The notes: generated by a model from the sequence alone, not told the origin. Positions 47,616 to 57,083 are shown, counted from the first letter of the stretch. The stretch: 64,000 bases of DNA from CAZWKQ01 sp964634005 (GCA_964634005.1 CAZWKQ010000005.1:119781-183780), one strand, 5' to 3'. Translations and numbers: made by a program.

Positions 47616-48017
47616 ATGCCAAAGAAAAAATATATAAAAAACAATTATAAAACAGTTATAATGATTACCGAAGATGATGAAATAAATTTTCTCTATTTGG
47701 CAGAATTGTTTAACAATTATAATTGCAGAATTATTCATGCCAAGGATGGTCAGGAAGCCGTTGATTTATTCAAAGAAAACCCAGATATTTCGCTAATACT
47801 CATGGACATTAAAATGCCCAAAATGAATGGTTATAATGCTGCAAAAATCATTAAAGCCATTAAACCGAATTTGCCAATAATTGCACAATCGGCTTACGCT
47901 CTCGAAAACGAAATTGCCGAATATATAAACATATTTGATGACTACCTTACAAAACCAATTAAAAGTAATGACTTAAAAAATGTTGTTCAAAGATACGTTG
48001 AATTGAAAATTATTTAA
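47616..48017 (+). CDS. Stand-alone CheY-like response regulator
   Basis: The 133-residue protein is a single receiver domain: acidic residues E19/D20/D21 (TEDDEI), phosphoacceptor D64 in LILMDIKMP, Ser92 in AQSAY and Lys113 in LTKP. It has no output domain and no histidine kinase next to it, so it probably acts by binding a partner or as part of a phosphorelay. It is convergent with the GH3 gene. Confidence 0.93.
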   Translation: MPKKKYIKNNYKTVIMITEDDEINFLYLAELFNNYNCRIIHAKDGQEAVDLFKENPDISLILMDIKMPKMNGYNAAKIIKAIKPNLPIIAQSAYALENEIAEYINIFDDYLTKPIKSNDLKNVVQRYVELKII

Positions 48018-48046
48018 TAAATGTTTATTATTCAAACTATTAAGGT

Positions 48047-49567
48047 TCAACCCTTAAAATTAATTAACTTTAAAATTTCTTCAACGTACTGTCTTTCATT
48101 TGATAATCGCGGCACCTTGAATTGACCACCTAATTTTCCTTTTGACTTTAGCCAAAGGTAGAATGTATTTTTTGGCAACGGTCTTACAATAGGCATACGC
48201 AATAAAAGATTGTGATACCTTTTGGCTTCGTAATCCGAATTTAATGCTTTAAGGGCATTATCTAATATTTCTGTGAAGTAATCAATGCTTTCGGGTTCTT
48301 TTTCAAATTCAATAAGCCATTCGTGTGATGCATTATTACCATTGTCAATATAAACAGGTGCTGCAGTAAATTCGGTAATGGCTGCTCCTGATTTCTCACA
48401 AGCTATTTCTAAGGCTTTTATGGCATTATCTACAATTAATTCTTCTCCAAATGCATTAATAAAATTTTTTGTTCTGCCGGTAATTTTGATTCTAAAAGGG
48501 TTAAGACTTGTAAATTTTATGGTATCTCCTATTTTATATCTCCATAACCCAGAATTTGTTGAAATAATCAAAGCATAATTGACATCTTTTTCGACCTCAT
48601 CAAGCGAAAGTGTCTTGGGGTTTTCATCATCAATGTTTTCGAGCGGCAGAAACTCGTAATATACTCCATAATCGAGCATAAGCAACAACTCGTCGCTATT
48701 TTTTTGATCCTGAATTCCGAAAAATCCTTCAGTAGCATTATAGGTTTCGAGATAATTCATTGACGATGAAGGTATAATTTGCTTAAACTGTTGGCGATAG
48801 GGTGTAAAACTTACACCTCCGTGAAAATATACTTCAAGATTTTCCCAAACTTCATTTATGTTGTTTTTGCCGGTAATTTCGAGAATCTTTTTCAATAACA
48901 GCAAAGTCCACGAAGGTACTCCCGATAAATTAGTAACATTGTGATCGATAGTGGCAAGTGCCATTTTTTCGATTTTGCTCTCCCATTCGTCCATAAGAGC
49001 AATTGTTCTGTTGGGTACACGGTGAAATTCAGCCCAGAAAGGCAGATTTTGAATAATTATTGCCGAAAGATCGCCATAATAAGCATCACTGTTGACTTCG
49101 CTAATCCTATGGCTTCCGCCGAGTGCAAGTCCTCTACCGTCGAATATCTGAGTATCGGGGAAATTATTACAGTAAATCGATAACATATCTTTTCCGCCTT
49201 TAAAATGACACTCTTCGAGAGATTCTTCGCTTACCGGAATAAATTTACTTTTGTCGGAAGTCGTTCCCGATGACTTTGCAAACCATTTAATATCAGTATT
49301 CCAAAGTAAATTCTGACTCCCTTTCATTAATCGGGTAATATATGGTTTCAATGAATTATAATCGTTTACGGGGACTCTTTCTTTGAAAATATCAGGTTTA
49401 GAAATTGACTTATAATCATATTTCATACCCCATTCGGTATCTTTTGCAGAAACAATAAGTTTCTTGAACCATTCATTTTGAACATCATGCGGATACTTCA
49501 TGAATAGTTCAATCTGATGGATTCTCTTTTTAATTATCCACGATATTACAGCATTCAGTAAAGCCAT
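48047..49567 (-). CDS. GH3 family acyl-adenylating protein
   Basis: The 506-residue protein matches the GH3 auxin-responsive-promoter family: WFAKSSGTTSDKSKFIPVS (AMP-binding), SGVPSWTLLLLKKI, YNATEGFFGIQ, GLWRYKIGDTIKF and GRTKNFINAFGEELIVDNA. Plant GH3 enzymes join amino acids to jasmonate or auxin through acyl-adenylates; Bacteroidota homologues are widespread with unknown substrates. Single gene; a TAAGTTTG box at 49580-49587 lies just upstream of its ATG. Confidence 0.92.
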   Translation of the reverse strand: MALLNAVISWIIKKRIHQIELFMKYPHDVQNEWFKKLIVSAKDTEWGMKYDYKSISKPDIFKERVPVNDYNSLKPYITRLMKGSQNLLWNTDIKWFAKSSGTTSDKSKFIPVSEESLEECHFKGGKDMLSIYCNNFPDTQIFDGRGLALGGSHRISEVNSDAYYGDLSAIIIQNLPFWAEFHRVPNRTIALMDEWESKIEKMALATIDHNVTNLSGVPSWTLLLLKKILEITGKNNINEVWENLEVYFHGGVSFTPYRQQFKQIIPSSSMNYLETYNATEGFFGIQDQKNSDELLLMLDYGVYYEFLPLENIDDENPKTLSLDEVEKDVNYALIISTNSGLWRYKIGDTIKFTSLNPFRIKITGRTKNFINAFGEELIVDNAIKALEIACEKSGAAITEFTAAPVYIDNGNNASHEWLIEFEKEPESIDYFTEILDNALKALNSDYEAKRYHNLLLRMPIVRPLPKNTFYLWLKSKGKLGGQFKVPRLSNERQYVEEILKLINFKG

Positions 49568-49633
49568 AATTTTTTTTTACAAACTTATAAAAAAATTTTA
49601 ACCTTTTAAGAAATTAATTGAAAGTATTGATTT

Positions 49634-49668
49634 TTTGAAACACGTACAACAAATATTTGCTAATTTTG
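49634..49668 (+). promoter_or_regulatory. Promoter candidate for the hydG operon
   Basis: TTTG (49634-49637), 23-bp spacer, TAATTTTG (49661-49668), then 34 bases to the hydG ATG. Confidence 0.5.
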
Positions 49669-49702
49669 TTATTTGATTAACAACAATAAAATATAATTGA
49701 TA

Positions 49703-51130
49703 ATGAAGTTTAATCCTGAAAAATGCAGTATTCCCGATCAAAGGATGAAGCCTTTTATTGATCCGGATGAAATATGGGGCTATTTAAACAATACAAAAGC
49801 TACAAAAGAAAGAGTAAGAGAAGTAATAGCAAAATCGCTCGATAAGCAAAGATTAACGCTTGAAGAAACAGCAGTACTAATAAATGCGACCGATCCGGAA
49901 CTTATAGAAGAAATTAAACAAGGAGCAAGAACTCTAAAACAAAAAGTTTACGGAAACCGTATAGTATTATTTGCACCTTTGTATGTCGGCAACAAGTGTA
50001 CAAACAACTGCCGTTATTGCGGTTTTAGAACCGACAATAAAAAAGCTGTCAGAAAGACTTTGTCCGACGAAGAATTAATAAAAGAAGTTGAAGCTCTTGA
50101 AGATAATGGTCAAAAAAGGCTTATTCTAGTTTATGGGGAACACCCTGCGTATTCACCCGAATATATAGCACACACAGTGAAAATTATTTATGGTGTAAAA
50201 AAAGGAAACGGTGAAATAAGAAGAGTTAACATTAATGCTGCTCCACTGGATATTGATGGTTTCAGAATAGTTAAAGACGCCAAAATAGGAACTTATCAGA
50301 TTTTTCAGGAAACATATCACCCCGAAATATACAGAATGTATCATATAGGGGGTAAGAAAATGGATTACGACTATCGTATAACAGCTTTGGATAGGGCGCA
50401 AGAAGCAGGCCTTGATGATGTCGGTATAGGTGCTTTATTCGGATTATATGACTGGCGTTTTGAAGTTATGGGTCTCGTTCGTCATACAAACCACCTTGAA
50501 GCTTGCTATAATGTAGGACCTCATACTATCTCTTTCCCTCGCATACAAAGTGCTGCTTCGCTCGATATCGAAGGTAAATATATTGTCAGTGATGATGATT
50601 TTGTAAAATTAGTTGCAATATTGCGACTTGCCGTACCATATACAGGAATGATTTTAACAGCTAGGGAAAATGCCAGAGTCAGAGACGAAGTCATTGCTTT
50701 CGGGGTATCACAAATCGATGGCGGTACCAAACTCGAATTGGGAAGCTATTCGGCATCAAAAAACGAAGAACAAGACCTTAACCGCGAGCAGTTTGCAATT
50801 AACGACAATCGCTCTCTTAACGAAATTATCGACGATTTACTCGACAAAGATTACCTTCCTTCTTTCTGCACGGCATGTTACCGTTTAGGCAGAACAGGTG
50901 AGCATTTTATGGAATTTTCGGTTCCCGGTTTTATTAAAAGATATTGCACTCCTAATGCTATTCTGACTTTGGCCGAATACTTATGCGACTATGCTCCCGA
51001 AAATACATCACACAAAGGATGGATGATAATTGAAAAAAACATCGAAACTCTTGAAAACGAAAAAACTAAAACTGAAATTAGAAACCGTATCGAAAAAATA
51101 AAAAAAGGAGAAAGAGATTTGTATTTTTAA
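49703..51130 (+). CDS. hydG: [FeFe] hydrogenase maturase HydG (radical SAM tyrosine lyase)
   Basis: From the ATG at 49703 (a TTG two codons earlier is less likely) the protein is 475 residues. It has the radical SAM cluster motif C99-x3-C103-x2-C106 (CTNNCRYCGF) and the HydG-specific C-terminal cluster C389-x2-C392-x22-C415 (FCTACYRLGRTGEHFMEF ... RYCTPN), which separates it from ThiH. HydG splits tyrosine to supply CO and cyanide for the H-cluster. HydE, HydF and the hydrogenase are not in this window. Two small TM1266-like genes follow at once and probably share its transcript. Confidence 0.96.
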   Translation: MKFNPEKCSIPDQRMKPFIDPDEIWGYLNNTKATKERVREVIAKSLDKQRLTLEETAVLINATDPELIEEIKQGARTLKQKVYGNRIVLFAPLYVGNKCTNNCRYCGFRTDNKKAVRKTLSDEELIKEVEALEDNGQKRLILVYGEHPAYSPEYIAHTVKIIYGVKKGNGEIRRVNINAAPLDIDGFRIVKDAKIGTYQIFQETYHPEIYRMYHIGGKKMDYDYRITALDRAQEAGLDDVGIGALFGLYDWRFEVMGLVRHTNHLEACYNVGPHTISFPRIQSAASLDIEGKYIVSDDDFVKLVAILRLAVPYTGMILTARENARVRDEVIAFGVSQIDGGTKLELGSYSASKNEEQDLNREQFAINDNRSLNEIIDDLLDKDYLPSFCTACYRLGRTGEHFMEFSVPGFIKRYCTPNAILTLAEYLCDYAPENTSHKGWMIIEKNIETLENEKTKTEIRNRIEKIKKGERDLYF

Positions 51131-51142
51131 AATTTGAATTTT

Positions 51143-51400
51143 ATGAAAGAAATTAGAATTGTGGCTATTATGATTTCGGACAGAATTAAAGAAGCCGGAA
51201 GAACTCAAATGATACTTTCGAAATATGCTCATATTATTAAATCGCGTCTCGGATTTCACGAAGTCAGCGAATATAAATGCAGCAGAGTCGGAATGATTAT
51301 TCTTCAACTTGCCGGGAATCCCGAAGAATGGGATAAAATGGAAAATGAATTAAAGAATATCGGAGGTATTGAAATCAAACATATTTGTTTTAACTGTTAA
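51143..51400 (+). CDS. TM1266-family iron-only hydrogenase system putative regulator (copy 1)
   Basis: From the ATG at 51143 this is an 85-residue protein: MKEIRIVAIMISDRIKEAGR, SRLGFHEVSEYKCSRVGMI and ILQLAGNPEEWDKMENELKNI. This matches the small ACT-like TM1266 family, found next to hydEFG in anaerobes and named as a putative regulator. A TTG start 9 bp upstream was not preferred. It lies 12 bp behind hydG and is paralogous to the next gene. Cysteines near the C-terminus (HICFNC) are absent from copy 2. Confidence 0.85.
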   Translation: MKEIRIVAIMISDRIKEAGRTQMILSKYAHIIKSRLGFHEVSEYKCSRVGMIILQLAGNPEEWDKMENELKNIGGIEIKHICFNC

Positions 51401-51412
51401 AAAATTGAAATT

Positions 51413-51664
51413 ATGGGCGAAATACGTATTTTGGGATTACATGTTACCGACAGGGTAAAAGAATCATTGAAAGTTCAGGATACATTGACAAAATTCGGAT
51501 GTTCGATAAAAACACGGCTCGGACTTCACGAAGTAACAGAAGATTATTGCAGTACCAACGGCTTAATTCTATTGGAACTAACTGGCGATAAAACCGAAAT
51601 GGACAAACTCGAAAATGAACTTATGAAAATAGAAGGCCTAATAGTTAAAAAAATGGTTTTTTAA
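51413..51664 (+). CDS. TM1266-family iron-only hydrogenase system putative regulator (copy 2)
   Basis: The 83-residue protein aligns over its length with copy 1: MGEIRILGLHVTDRVKESLK, TRLGLHEVTEDYCSTNGLI and LLELTGDKTEMDKLENELMKI. It lacks the C-terminal CxxC-like tail of copy 1 and ends KKMVF. Only 12 bp separate it from copy 1, so the two may form a heterodimer. It is the third gene of the hydG cluster. Confidence 0.85.
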   Translation: MGEIRILGLHVTDRVKESLKVQDTLTKFGCSIKTRLGLHEVTEDYCSTNGLILLELTGDKTEMDKLENELMKIEGLIVKKMVF

Positions 51665-51816
51665 ATTAATTAAAGGTCTTCTGTTTGCCGGTTATTTAAA
51701 CAAAATATCAATAGTATTTATTGTTGCTTTTTAGGTTTTTTAATAAAAAAAGAGTTAATCGATTTAGCCTTTTTTATAATTTAGCAAACTTCATATTAAA
51801 AAAATTTTGTTTGCGA

Positions 51817-52896
51817 ATGAATAAATTAGTCCTCAGATTTTTTTTTCTGTTTTGTTTTGTTTTAAATGCTGCATTTGCTCAAAACAGCAATCTTCAGTTT
51901 AAATCGGTTAATCAATTTATTGGAAATATCAGCGAAAACGAAATTCCGTTACTTGTATCGTTTGCATTTAAAAATACCGGAAATAATCCAATAGTTATAG
52001 TTAATGTTAATGTGCCCGATGATACCAAAGTTACAAACTGGAATAAACTAAAACCGATAAAACCCGGAGAGAGCGGAAATCTTACATTCAGATACAACAG
52101 GAAAATTCCCGGTGTTTTTAATCAAAAAATTGTCATTAAAACAAACGAACCGAATGTAAAACCTATTGAACTCACATTCGGCGGAGAGCTTATTATTCCT
52201 AAAACAGAACCCAAACTTGCCCTTGAAACTAACTTTGGTTCGGTAAAATTGAGTAAAAACGTTATTAATTTCGGTAATATAAAAAATACCGAGAAAAAAC
52301 GCGATACCATAGCATTATTCAATCTTTCACATAAAGCCGTCAGGATAGAAAATTATGAACTAAACGGCAATTATGTTAAAATTGATGTATTTCCCGAAGA
52401 ACTAAGAAACAATGGTAAAGGGGTTATCATAGTTAATTACGATCCTAATATCAGAAATGCTTTCGGAAATACAACAGATACAGTATGGATAAAAAGCGAC
52501 GAAGGAGATAATCTTATTTTCCCGATAATTATTAAAAGCGATATTTACGAAGATTTCTCGAAAATGAAACCCGAAAAGTTAAAATTGGCTCCAAAAGCTT
52601 ATCTTGTAAATACAAACTACGATTTTCGCTTTGTAAAAAAAGGAACAGAGGTTAAAACGACTTTTAATATCAAAAACAAAGGGAAAACACAACTACTGAT
52701 ACGTAAGGTTGATGTAAGTTGTCCGTGTATAGATGTTAAATATCCCGAAAAAGTCCGTTTCGACAGGGATTCGCCTATCGATATTACCGTTTTTACCAAT
52801 AATCTTAAGGGTAAGATTCACGAAACTATTACTATTGTTACTAACGACCCTTCTAACCCAAGAATAACCCTACATATTATGGGTATTGTTGAGTAA
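51817..52896 (+). CDS. Secreted DUF1573 repeat protein
   Basis: The ATG at 51817 gives a normal signal peptide (MNKLVLRFFFLFCFVLNAAFAQ) and 359 residues; an earlier in-frame start at 51721 would add 32 residues before it. The mature part contains three Ig-like DUF1573-type repeats (FAFKNTGNNPIVIVNV ... IKTNEPN, a middle repeat FGNIKNTEKKRDTIALFN, and FNIKNKGKTQLLIRKVDVSCPC ... TNDPSNP). DUF1573 proteins are common extracytoplasmic proteins in Bacteroidota without a set function. Stand-alone gene. Confidence 0.85.
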   Translation: MNKLVLRFFFLFCFVLNAAFAQNSNLQFKSVNQFIGNISENEIPLLVSFAFKNTGNNPIVIVNVNVPDDTKVTNWNKLKPIKPGESGNLTFRYNRKIPGVFNQKIVIKTNEPNVKPIELTFGGELIIPKTEPKLALETNFGSVKLSKNVINFGNIKNTEKKRDTIALFNLSHKAVRIENYELNGNYVKIDVFPEELRNNGKGVIIVNYDPNIRNAFGNTTDTVWIKSDEGDNLIFPIIIKSDIYEDFSKMKPEKLKLAPKAYLVNTNYDFRFVKKGTEVKTTFNIKNKGKTQLLIRKVDVSCPCIDVKYPEKVRFDRDSPIDITVFTNNLKGKIHETITIVTNDPSNPRITLHIMGIVE

Positions 52897-53006
52897 TTAT
52901 TTTATTAAAAATCATTTTTCTTTTTTTATTTTTGAGAAAAATCAGAAAATCACAATTTTAGGAATAAAATATGACTTTTTGATTTTTTACCCATTATAAT
53001 TTTTAA

Positions 53007-53014
53007 TATTTTTG
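53007..53014 (+). promoter_or_regulatory. Candidate -7 promoter box for the acetate-CoA ligase gene
   Basis: TATTTTTG, 20 bp before the ATG. A TTTG at 52978-52981 gives a 25-bp spacer, slightly long. Confidence 0.45.
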
Positions 53015-53034
53015 CCCTAAAAAAATAAAGTACA

Positions 53035-55092
53035 ATGATAACTGAAGAATTAATAAATCCCAAGAGCATAGTAGTAGTAGGAGCATCAAACGATATTGAA
53101 AAACCCGGCGGAAAAATTTTAAAAAATATTATTGACGGCAATTATCAAGGCAGTTTATATGTTTCTAATCCAAAAGAAGATGAAATACAAGGAGTAAAAA
53201 GTTACCGAAATTTGGCCGATTTACCCCAAGTTGATTTAGCAATAATGGCAATAGCCGCCAAATATATTCCTGATGCAGTTGAACTACTTACAACTCAGAA
53301 AAACACAAAAGCATTTATAATATTATCTGCAGGATTCAGCGAAGAAAGCCACGAAGGGAAACTTCTCGAAGACAGAGTTGTAGAATTAATTAATCGTGTA
53401 AATGGTTCGTTAATAGGGCCAAACTGTGTAGGCATTCTTACACCTGCTCATCATAGCATATTTACTTACCCAATACCGAAGCTTGATCCAAAAGGTTGCG
53501 ATTTTATTTCAGGTTCAGGAGCTACGGCTTGTTTTATTATGGAAGCAGGTATTCCCAAAGGACTTACTTTTGCAAATGTATTCTCTGTCGGGAATTCGGC
53601 ACAAATGGGAGTAGAAGAAATCTTAGAGTACTTGGATAACAGTTTCGACCCTAATAACAGTTCGAAAATAAAACTTCTTTATATTGAAAATATATCAAAG
53701 CCCGAAAAGCTGCTGAAACATGCATCATCATTAATAAAAAAAGGTTGCAGAATAGCTGCAGTAAAAGCCGGCTCATCCGAAGAGGGCAGCAGAGCAGCAT
53801 CGTCGCACACAGGAGCTTTGGCAAGTTCAGATATTGCCGTAGATGCTTTATTCCGCAAGGCAGGCATTGTACGTTGCTACGGCCGTGAAGAACTTATAAG
53901 CGTTGCCTCGGTCTTCACATATCCAGAACTGGAAGGCAAAAATATTGCCATAATTACTCATGCCGGAGGTCCTGCGGTTATGCTTACCGATGCACTGTCA
54001 AAAGGAGGCTTGAAAATTCCTCATATCGAAAATCCAAAAGCAAAAGAACTTCTTGCTCAGCTTTTCCCCGGCTCTTCAGTTGCCAATCCCATTGATTTTT
54101 TAGCCACAGGTACAGCCGAACAATTAGGAATAATCATCGACTACGTTGATAATTATTTCGACGAAATCGACGGTATGGTTGTTATTTTCGGGACACCGGG
54201 TTTATTCAAATTATTTGATGTTTATAATGTACTTCATCAAAAGATGAAAACGGCCAAAAAACCTATATTTCCGGTTTTGCCTTCAATACTTACTGCCAAA
54301 GAAGAAGTAGAAGACTTTATATCTAAAGGTTGGGTAAATTTCCCCGATGAAGTAACCTTAGGAAATGCTTTGGCGAAAGTTTACAATACAAATCCTCCAT
54401 TAATCAATAAATCATGCACTTCGCATGTTGATGCAGGGTTTATAAGAGCTATTATCGACAGCAGCGAAGACGGATATTTAGCACCTGAAGCAGTGCAAGG
54501 GCTTTTGGATGCTGCCGGTATTCCCAGAGCCGGAGAAGCAATAGTATTCACTAAGGAAAAAGCCATAGAAGCAGCCGAAAAAATGGGATACCCCGTTGTA
54601 ATGAAAGTAGTAGGGCCTGTTCATAAATCTGATGTTGGCGGCGTAGTCCTTAATGTAAAAGACAAATCAAAAGTAGCCGAAGAATTTGACCGTATGATTA
54701 ACATTCCCGATACTACTTCTATTTTAATTCAACCTATGCTTTCAGGTACCGAACTTTTTGTGGGTGCAAATTACGAAGATAAATTCGGTCATCTTATTAT
54801 GTGCGGTATGGGTGGAATTTTTATTGAAGTACTTAAAGATGTAAGTGCAGGTCTTTGCCCTGTGGGTAAAAACGAAGCCCGTTTGATGATTCAAAACCTC
54901 AAAAGCTATAAAATTATCAAAGGCGTAAGAGGTCAGGAAGGGGTTAACGAAGAACTTTTTGCCGACATAATCACCGCAGTTTCAAATCTGTTGATTGTGG
55001 CTCCCGAAATAAAAGAAATGGACATAAATCCATTACTCGGAAAAGCCGACAAAATTGTTGCCGTTGACGCCAGAGTAAGAATTCAAAAATAG
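53035..55092 (+). CDS. ADP-forming acetate-CoA ligase (fused alpha-beta)
   Basis: This 685-residue protein joins the alpha half (CoA-binding, SIVVVGASNDIEKPGG; ligase domains; phosphorylated His258 in SSHTGALASS) and the beta half, an ATP-grasp domain (about 460-685; PVVMKVVGPVHKSDVGG, LIQPMLSGTELFVGAN, EMDINPLL). It converts acetyl-CoA, ADP and Pi to acetate, CoA and ATP, a one-step substrate-level phosphorylation used by anaerobes in place of Pta-AckA. Specificity for acetyl- rather than another acyl-CoA is inferred. The two small membrane-protein genes downstream may be in the same operon. Confidence 0.94.
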   Translation: MITEELINPKSIVVVGASNDIEKPGGKILKNIIDGNYQGSLYVSNPKEDEIQGVKSYRNLADLPQVDLAIMAIAAKYIPDAVELLTTQKNTKAFIILSAGFSEESHEGKLLEDRVVELINRVNGSLIGPNCVGILTPAHHSIFTYPIPKLDPKGCDFISGSGATACFIMEAGIPKGLTFANVFSVGNSAQMGVEEILEYLDNSFDPNNSSKIKLLYIENISKPEKLLKHASSLIKKGCRIAAVKAGSSEEGSRAASSHTGALASSDIAVDALFRKAGIVRCYGREELISVASVFTYPELEGKNIAIITHAGGPAVMLTDALSKGGLKIPHIENPKAKELLAQLFPGSSVANPIDFLATGTAEQLGIIIDYVDNYFDEIDGMVVIFGTPGLFKLFDVYNVLHQKMKTAKKPIFPVLPSILTAKEEVEDFISKGWVNFPDEVTLGNALAKVYNTNPPLINKSCTSHVDAGFIRAIIDSSEDGYLAPEAVQGLLDAAGIPRAGEAIVFTKEKAIEAAEKMGYPVVMKVVGPVHKSDVGGVVLNVKDKSKVAEEFDRMINIPDTTSILIQPMLSGTELFVGANYEDKFGHLIMCGMGGIFIEVLKDVSAGLCPVGKNEARLMIQNLKSYKIIKGVRGQEGVNEELFADIITAVSNLLIVAPEIKEMDINPLLGKADKIVAVDARVRIQK

Positions 55093-55119
55093 AATATTAT
55101 TTCTTTTAAAAACAATATT

Positions 55120-55323
55120 ATGAAAACAAATTCTTTCAACAACAGACTTAAGATAATAGGATTATCGCTGTTAATCATGGCTATGACTTTTTTGATGTAT
55201 AACGACGATTCTAACTTTAAATACTGGATAGGTGTTATTATTATTTTAATTTCACTTATAATTATCAACTTCGACTATTTCAAACAAACTAAAAGTAACA
55301 ATAAACAAGAAAACGAGCTTTAA
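55120..55323 (+). CDS. Small two-helix membrane protein
   Basis: 67 residues with two hydrophobic segments (about 10-28 and 35-50) and a polar, Lys/Asn-rich tail. It lies 27 bp behind the acetate-CoA ligase and its stop abuts the ATG of the next membrane protein (TAA then ATG), which supports real coding. Family not recognised. Confidence 0.62.
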   Translation: MKTNSFNNRLKIIGLSLLIMAMTFLMYNDDSNFKYWIGVIIILISLIIINFDYFKQTKSNNKQENEL

Positions 55324-56052
55324 ATGAAAAAGAACGACATAATTTTCACTATAGTCTTTTTGGTAATAGTATTGCCATTTATTCCATTACCTGTTTTCGA
55401 AAACTTTCAACATTCATTTTTATATAATCCCAAATTATGGGTAATAACCAGTTTCTTGAAATTTGCGCTTTTAGCAACTTTGGGTGAAGTTATAGGTCTA
55501 AAAATCAAGACAGGGCAATATAACCAACCCGGTTTCGGAATTATACCACGTGCAATTGTTTGGGGATTTTTAGGGATAACAATTAAACTTGCCTTTGATA
55601 TTTTTTCGATAGGAGTTCCCGGTTTTTTGGAAAAATCGTGCAATATCAATGGAGTTGCCGAGGCTATGAAAAACAAGGATATTACCGAGGCTATTAAAAA
55701 CGGATTAGGTGGCGAAAGATTAATTGCCGCATTCTCAATAAGTCTGTTAATAAATTTTATTTATGCACCGTTAATGATGACGCTACACAAAATTACCGAT
55801 ACTCATATAATGGACAACGGCGGCACAGTTAAAGGTTTGTTTAAATGTATAAAAATGGCTGAAATATTCAAACGCATTAACTGGGATATTCAATGGAATT
55901 TTGTTTTCAAAAAAACAATCCCTTTCTTTTGGGTTCCTGCTCATACTGTTACTTTTCTGCTTCCGTCGGAATACAGGGTGGCTTTTGCTGCAATATTAGG
56001 GGTAGCTCTGGGTGTTATACTGTCGTATGCTGCTCTTAAAGGTAAAAAATAA
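55324..56052 (+). CDS. Multi-pass membrane protein resembling Mpv17/PMP22
   Basis: The 242-residue protein has four or five hydrophobic segments (N-terminal FTIVFLVIVLPFIPLP, a second LKFALLATLGEVIG, AIVWGFLGITIKLAFDIF, LIAAFSISLLINFIYAPLM and the C-terminal strand-like helix). The C-terminal block WDIQWNFVFKKTIPFFWVPA followed by LPSEYRVAFAA resembles the W-x-P ... NF-x-VP ... R signature of eukaryotic Mpv17/PMP22 proteins. Bacterial function unknown. It directly follows the small membrane gene, so they are a two-gene unit behind the acetate-CoA ligase. Confidence 0.68.
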   Translation: MKKNDIIFTIVFLVIVLPFIPLPVFENFQHSFLYNPKLWVITSFLKFALLATLGEVIGLKIKTGQYNQPGFGIIPRAIVWGFLGITIKLAFDIFSIGVPGFLEKSCNINGVAEAMKNKDITEAIKNGLGGERLIAAFSISLLINFIYAPLMMTLHKITDTHIMDNGGTVKGLFKCIKMAEIFKRINWDIQWNFVFKKTIPFFWVPAHTVTFLLPSEYRVAFAAILGVALGVILSYAALKGKK

Positions 56053-56071
56053 TTGAGAAACTGATTTTCTG

Positions 56072-56764
56072 TTACTTAATTTTCCACGAATTGAACGGAG
56101 ACTTGTTTTTAAGTTTTTTCATAGCTTTAAAAGAGAAAAGTATAGAAATAAGCAGAGTTATCATCGAGAAAATAGCTAAACCTTCGTAATCGCGTAAGAT
56201 AAGGAAATAATCGTAAGCTCCGTGCAAAATGGCAGCAAGAATAAGTCCGTTTAGCAAAAAAAGCCACTTTAAACTGCCGCTGAACTTTGCAATTCCGAAA
56301 TAGTATCCCATAAGAATACCAAAGCAAGCATGAGCAGGCACCGCAGTAAACATCCTGAGCCAGCCCACGGTATAACCGCCTTTTAGAACATACATAATAT
56401 TTTCTACTGCCGCAAATCCCATCGATACCATTACCGAATAAACAATTCCATCAAAAGGCTCGTTAAAATGGGGGCTTTTGTAAGCAAAATATTTTACGAA
56501 AATAAACTTGCTAAATTCTTCGCTAAAACCAATACCTACAAATGCCAATAAAGCAACAGAGTACAAACTATATGGTACCGACATAAATATATTTCCTGCA
56601 ATTTTTTCTAAAATTATTGCGGGAATTACACTTAAACATCCCCAGAAAAACAGCTTTACCAACAATATCAACGGTTCTTTATCGTACTTATCGCGATAGT
56701 AAACATATATTATCACCGCAAAAACAGGTGCTATAGCCAAAGATATCAGTTTAAGCAAATCCAT
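56072..56764 (-). CDS. PrsW-family intramembrane metalloprotease
   Basis: The 230-residue polytopic membrane protein has the PrsW motifs: E82-E83-x2-K86 (SEEFSK), E121-N122 in AAVENIMYVLKGG, H145 in AVPAHACFG and a final HGAYDYF. The family cleaves membrane substrates; PrsW of Bacillus releases sigma-W by cutting its anti-sigma factor. No anti-sigma gene is near, so the substrate is unknown. Divergent from the cupin gene. Confidence 0.9.
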   Translation of the reverse strand: MDLLKLISLAIAPVFAVIIYVYYRDKYDKEPLILLVKLFFWGCLSVIPAIILEKIAGNIFMSVPYSLYSVALLAFVGIGFSEEFSKFIFVKYFAYKSPHFNEPFDGIVYSVMVSMGFAAVENIMYVLKGGYTVGWLRMFTAVPAHACFGILMGYYFGIAKFSGSLKWLFLLNGLILAAILHGAYDYFLILRDYEGLAIFSMITLLISILFSFKAMKKLKNKSPFNSWKIK

Positions 56765-56813
56765 ATTTCATTATTTTTTGTAAATTTACACAAATTTTAA
56801 AATTGAAAACACT

Positions 56814-57083
56814 ATGGCTAAAGTAATAATTGAAAAATTAACGGAAGAAGTTATAAAACAAAGGGGAATAAGAAACTGGCCTATATGGGAAAAAGGAATA
56901 TCAAGGTTTCCGTGGACCTATGACGAAGAAGAAGAATGCCTTATACTTGAAGGAGAATTTATGGTTGAAACCGCCGAAGGAAATTATACCGTAAAAGCCG
57001 GCGATTTTATTACTTTCAAAGAGGGATTGGAGTGCGTTTGGGATATTCGCAAGCCCGTAAAAAAACATTATAACTTTAAGTAG
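56814..57083 (+). CDS. Small cupin-domain protein
   Basis: 89 residues with the single cupin barrel of the DUF861/cupin_3 type: GIRNWPIWEKGISRFPWTY, CLILEGEFMVETAEGNYTV and KAGDFITFKEGLECVWDI. Such proteins include ureidoglycolate-related and EutQ-like cupins; a function is not predictable here. Its 3' end overlaps the convergent rnc gene by 8 bp. Confidence 0.87.
   Translation: MAKVIIEKLTEEVIKQRGIRNWPIWEKGISRFPWTYDEEEECLILEGEFMVETAEGNYTVKAGDFITFKEGLECVWDIRKPVKKHYNFK

Noticed and set aside
48040..48057. Short hairpin TTAAGG-CCTTAA between the response regulator and GH3 genes
   Set aside because: A six-base AT-rich stem overlapping the GH3 stop codon is too weak to call a terminator.
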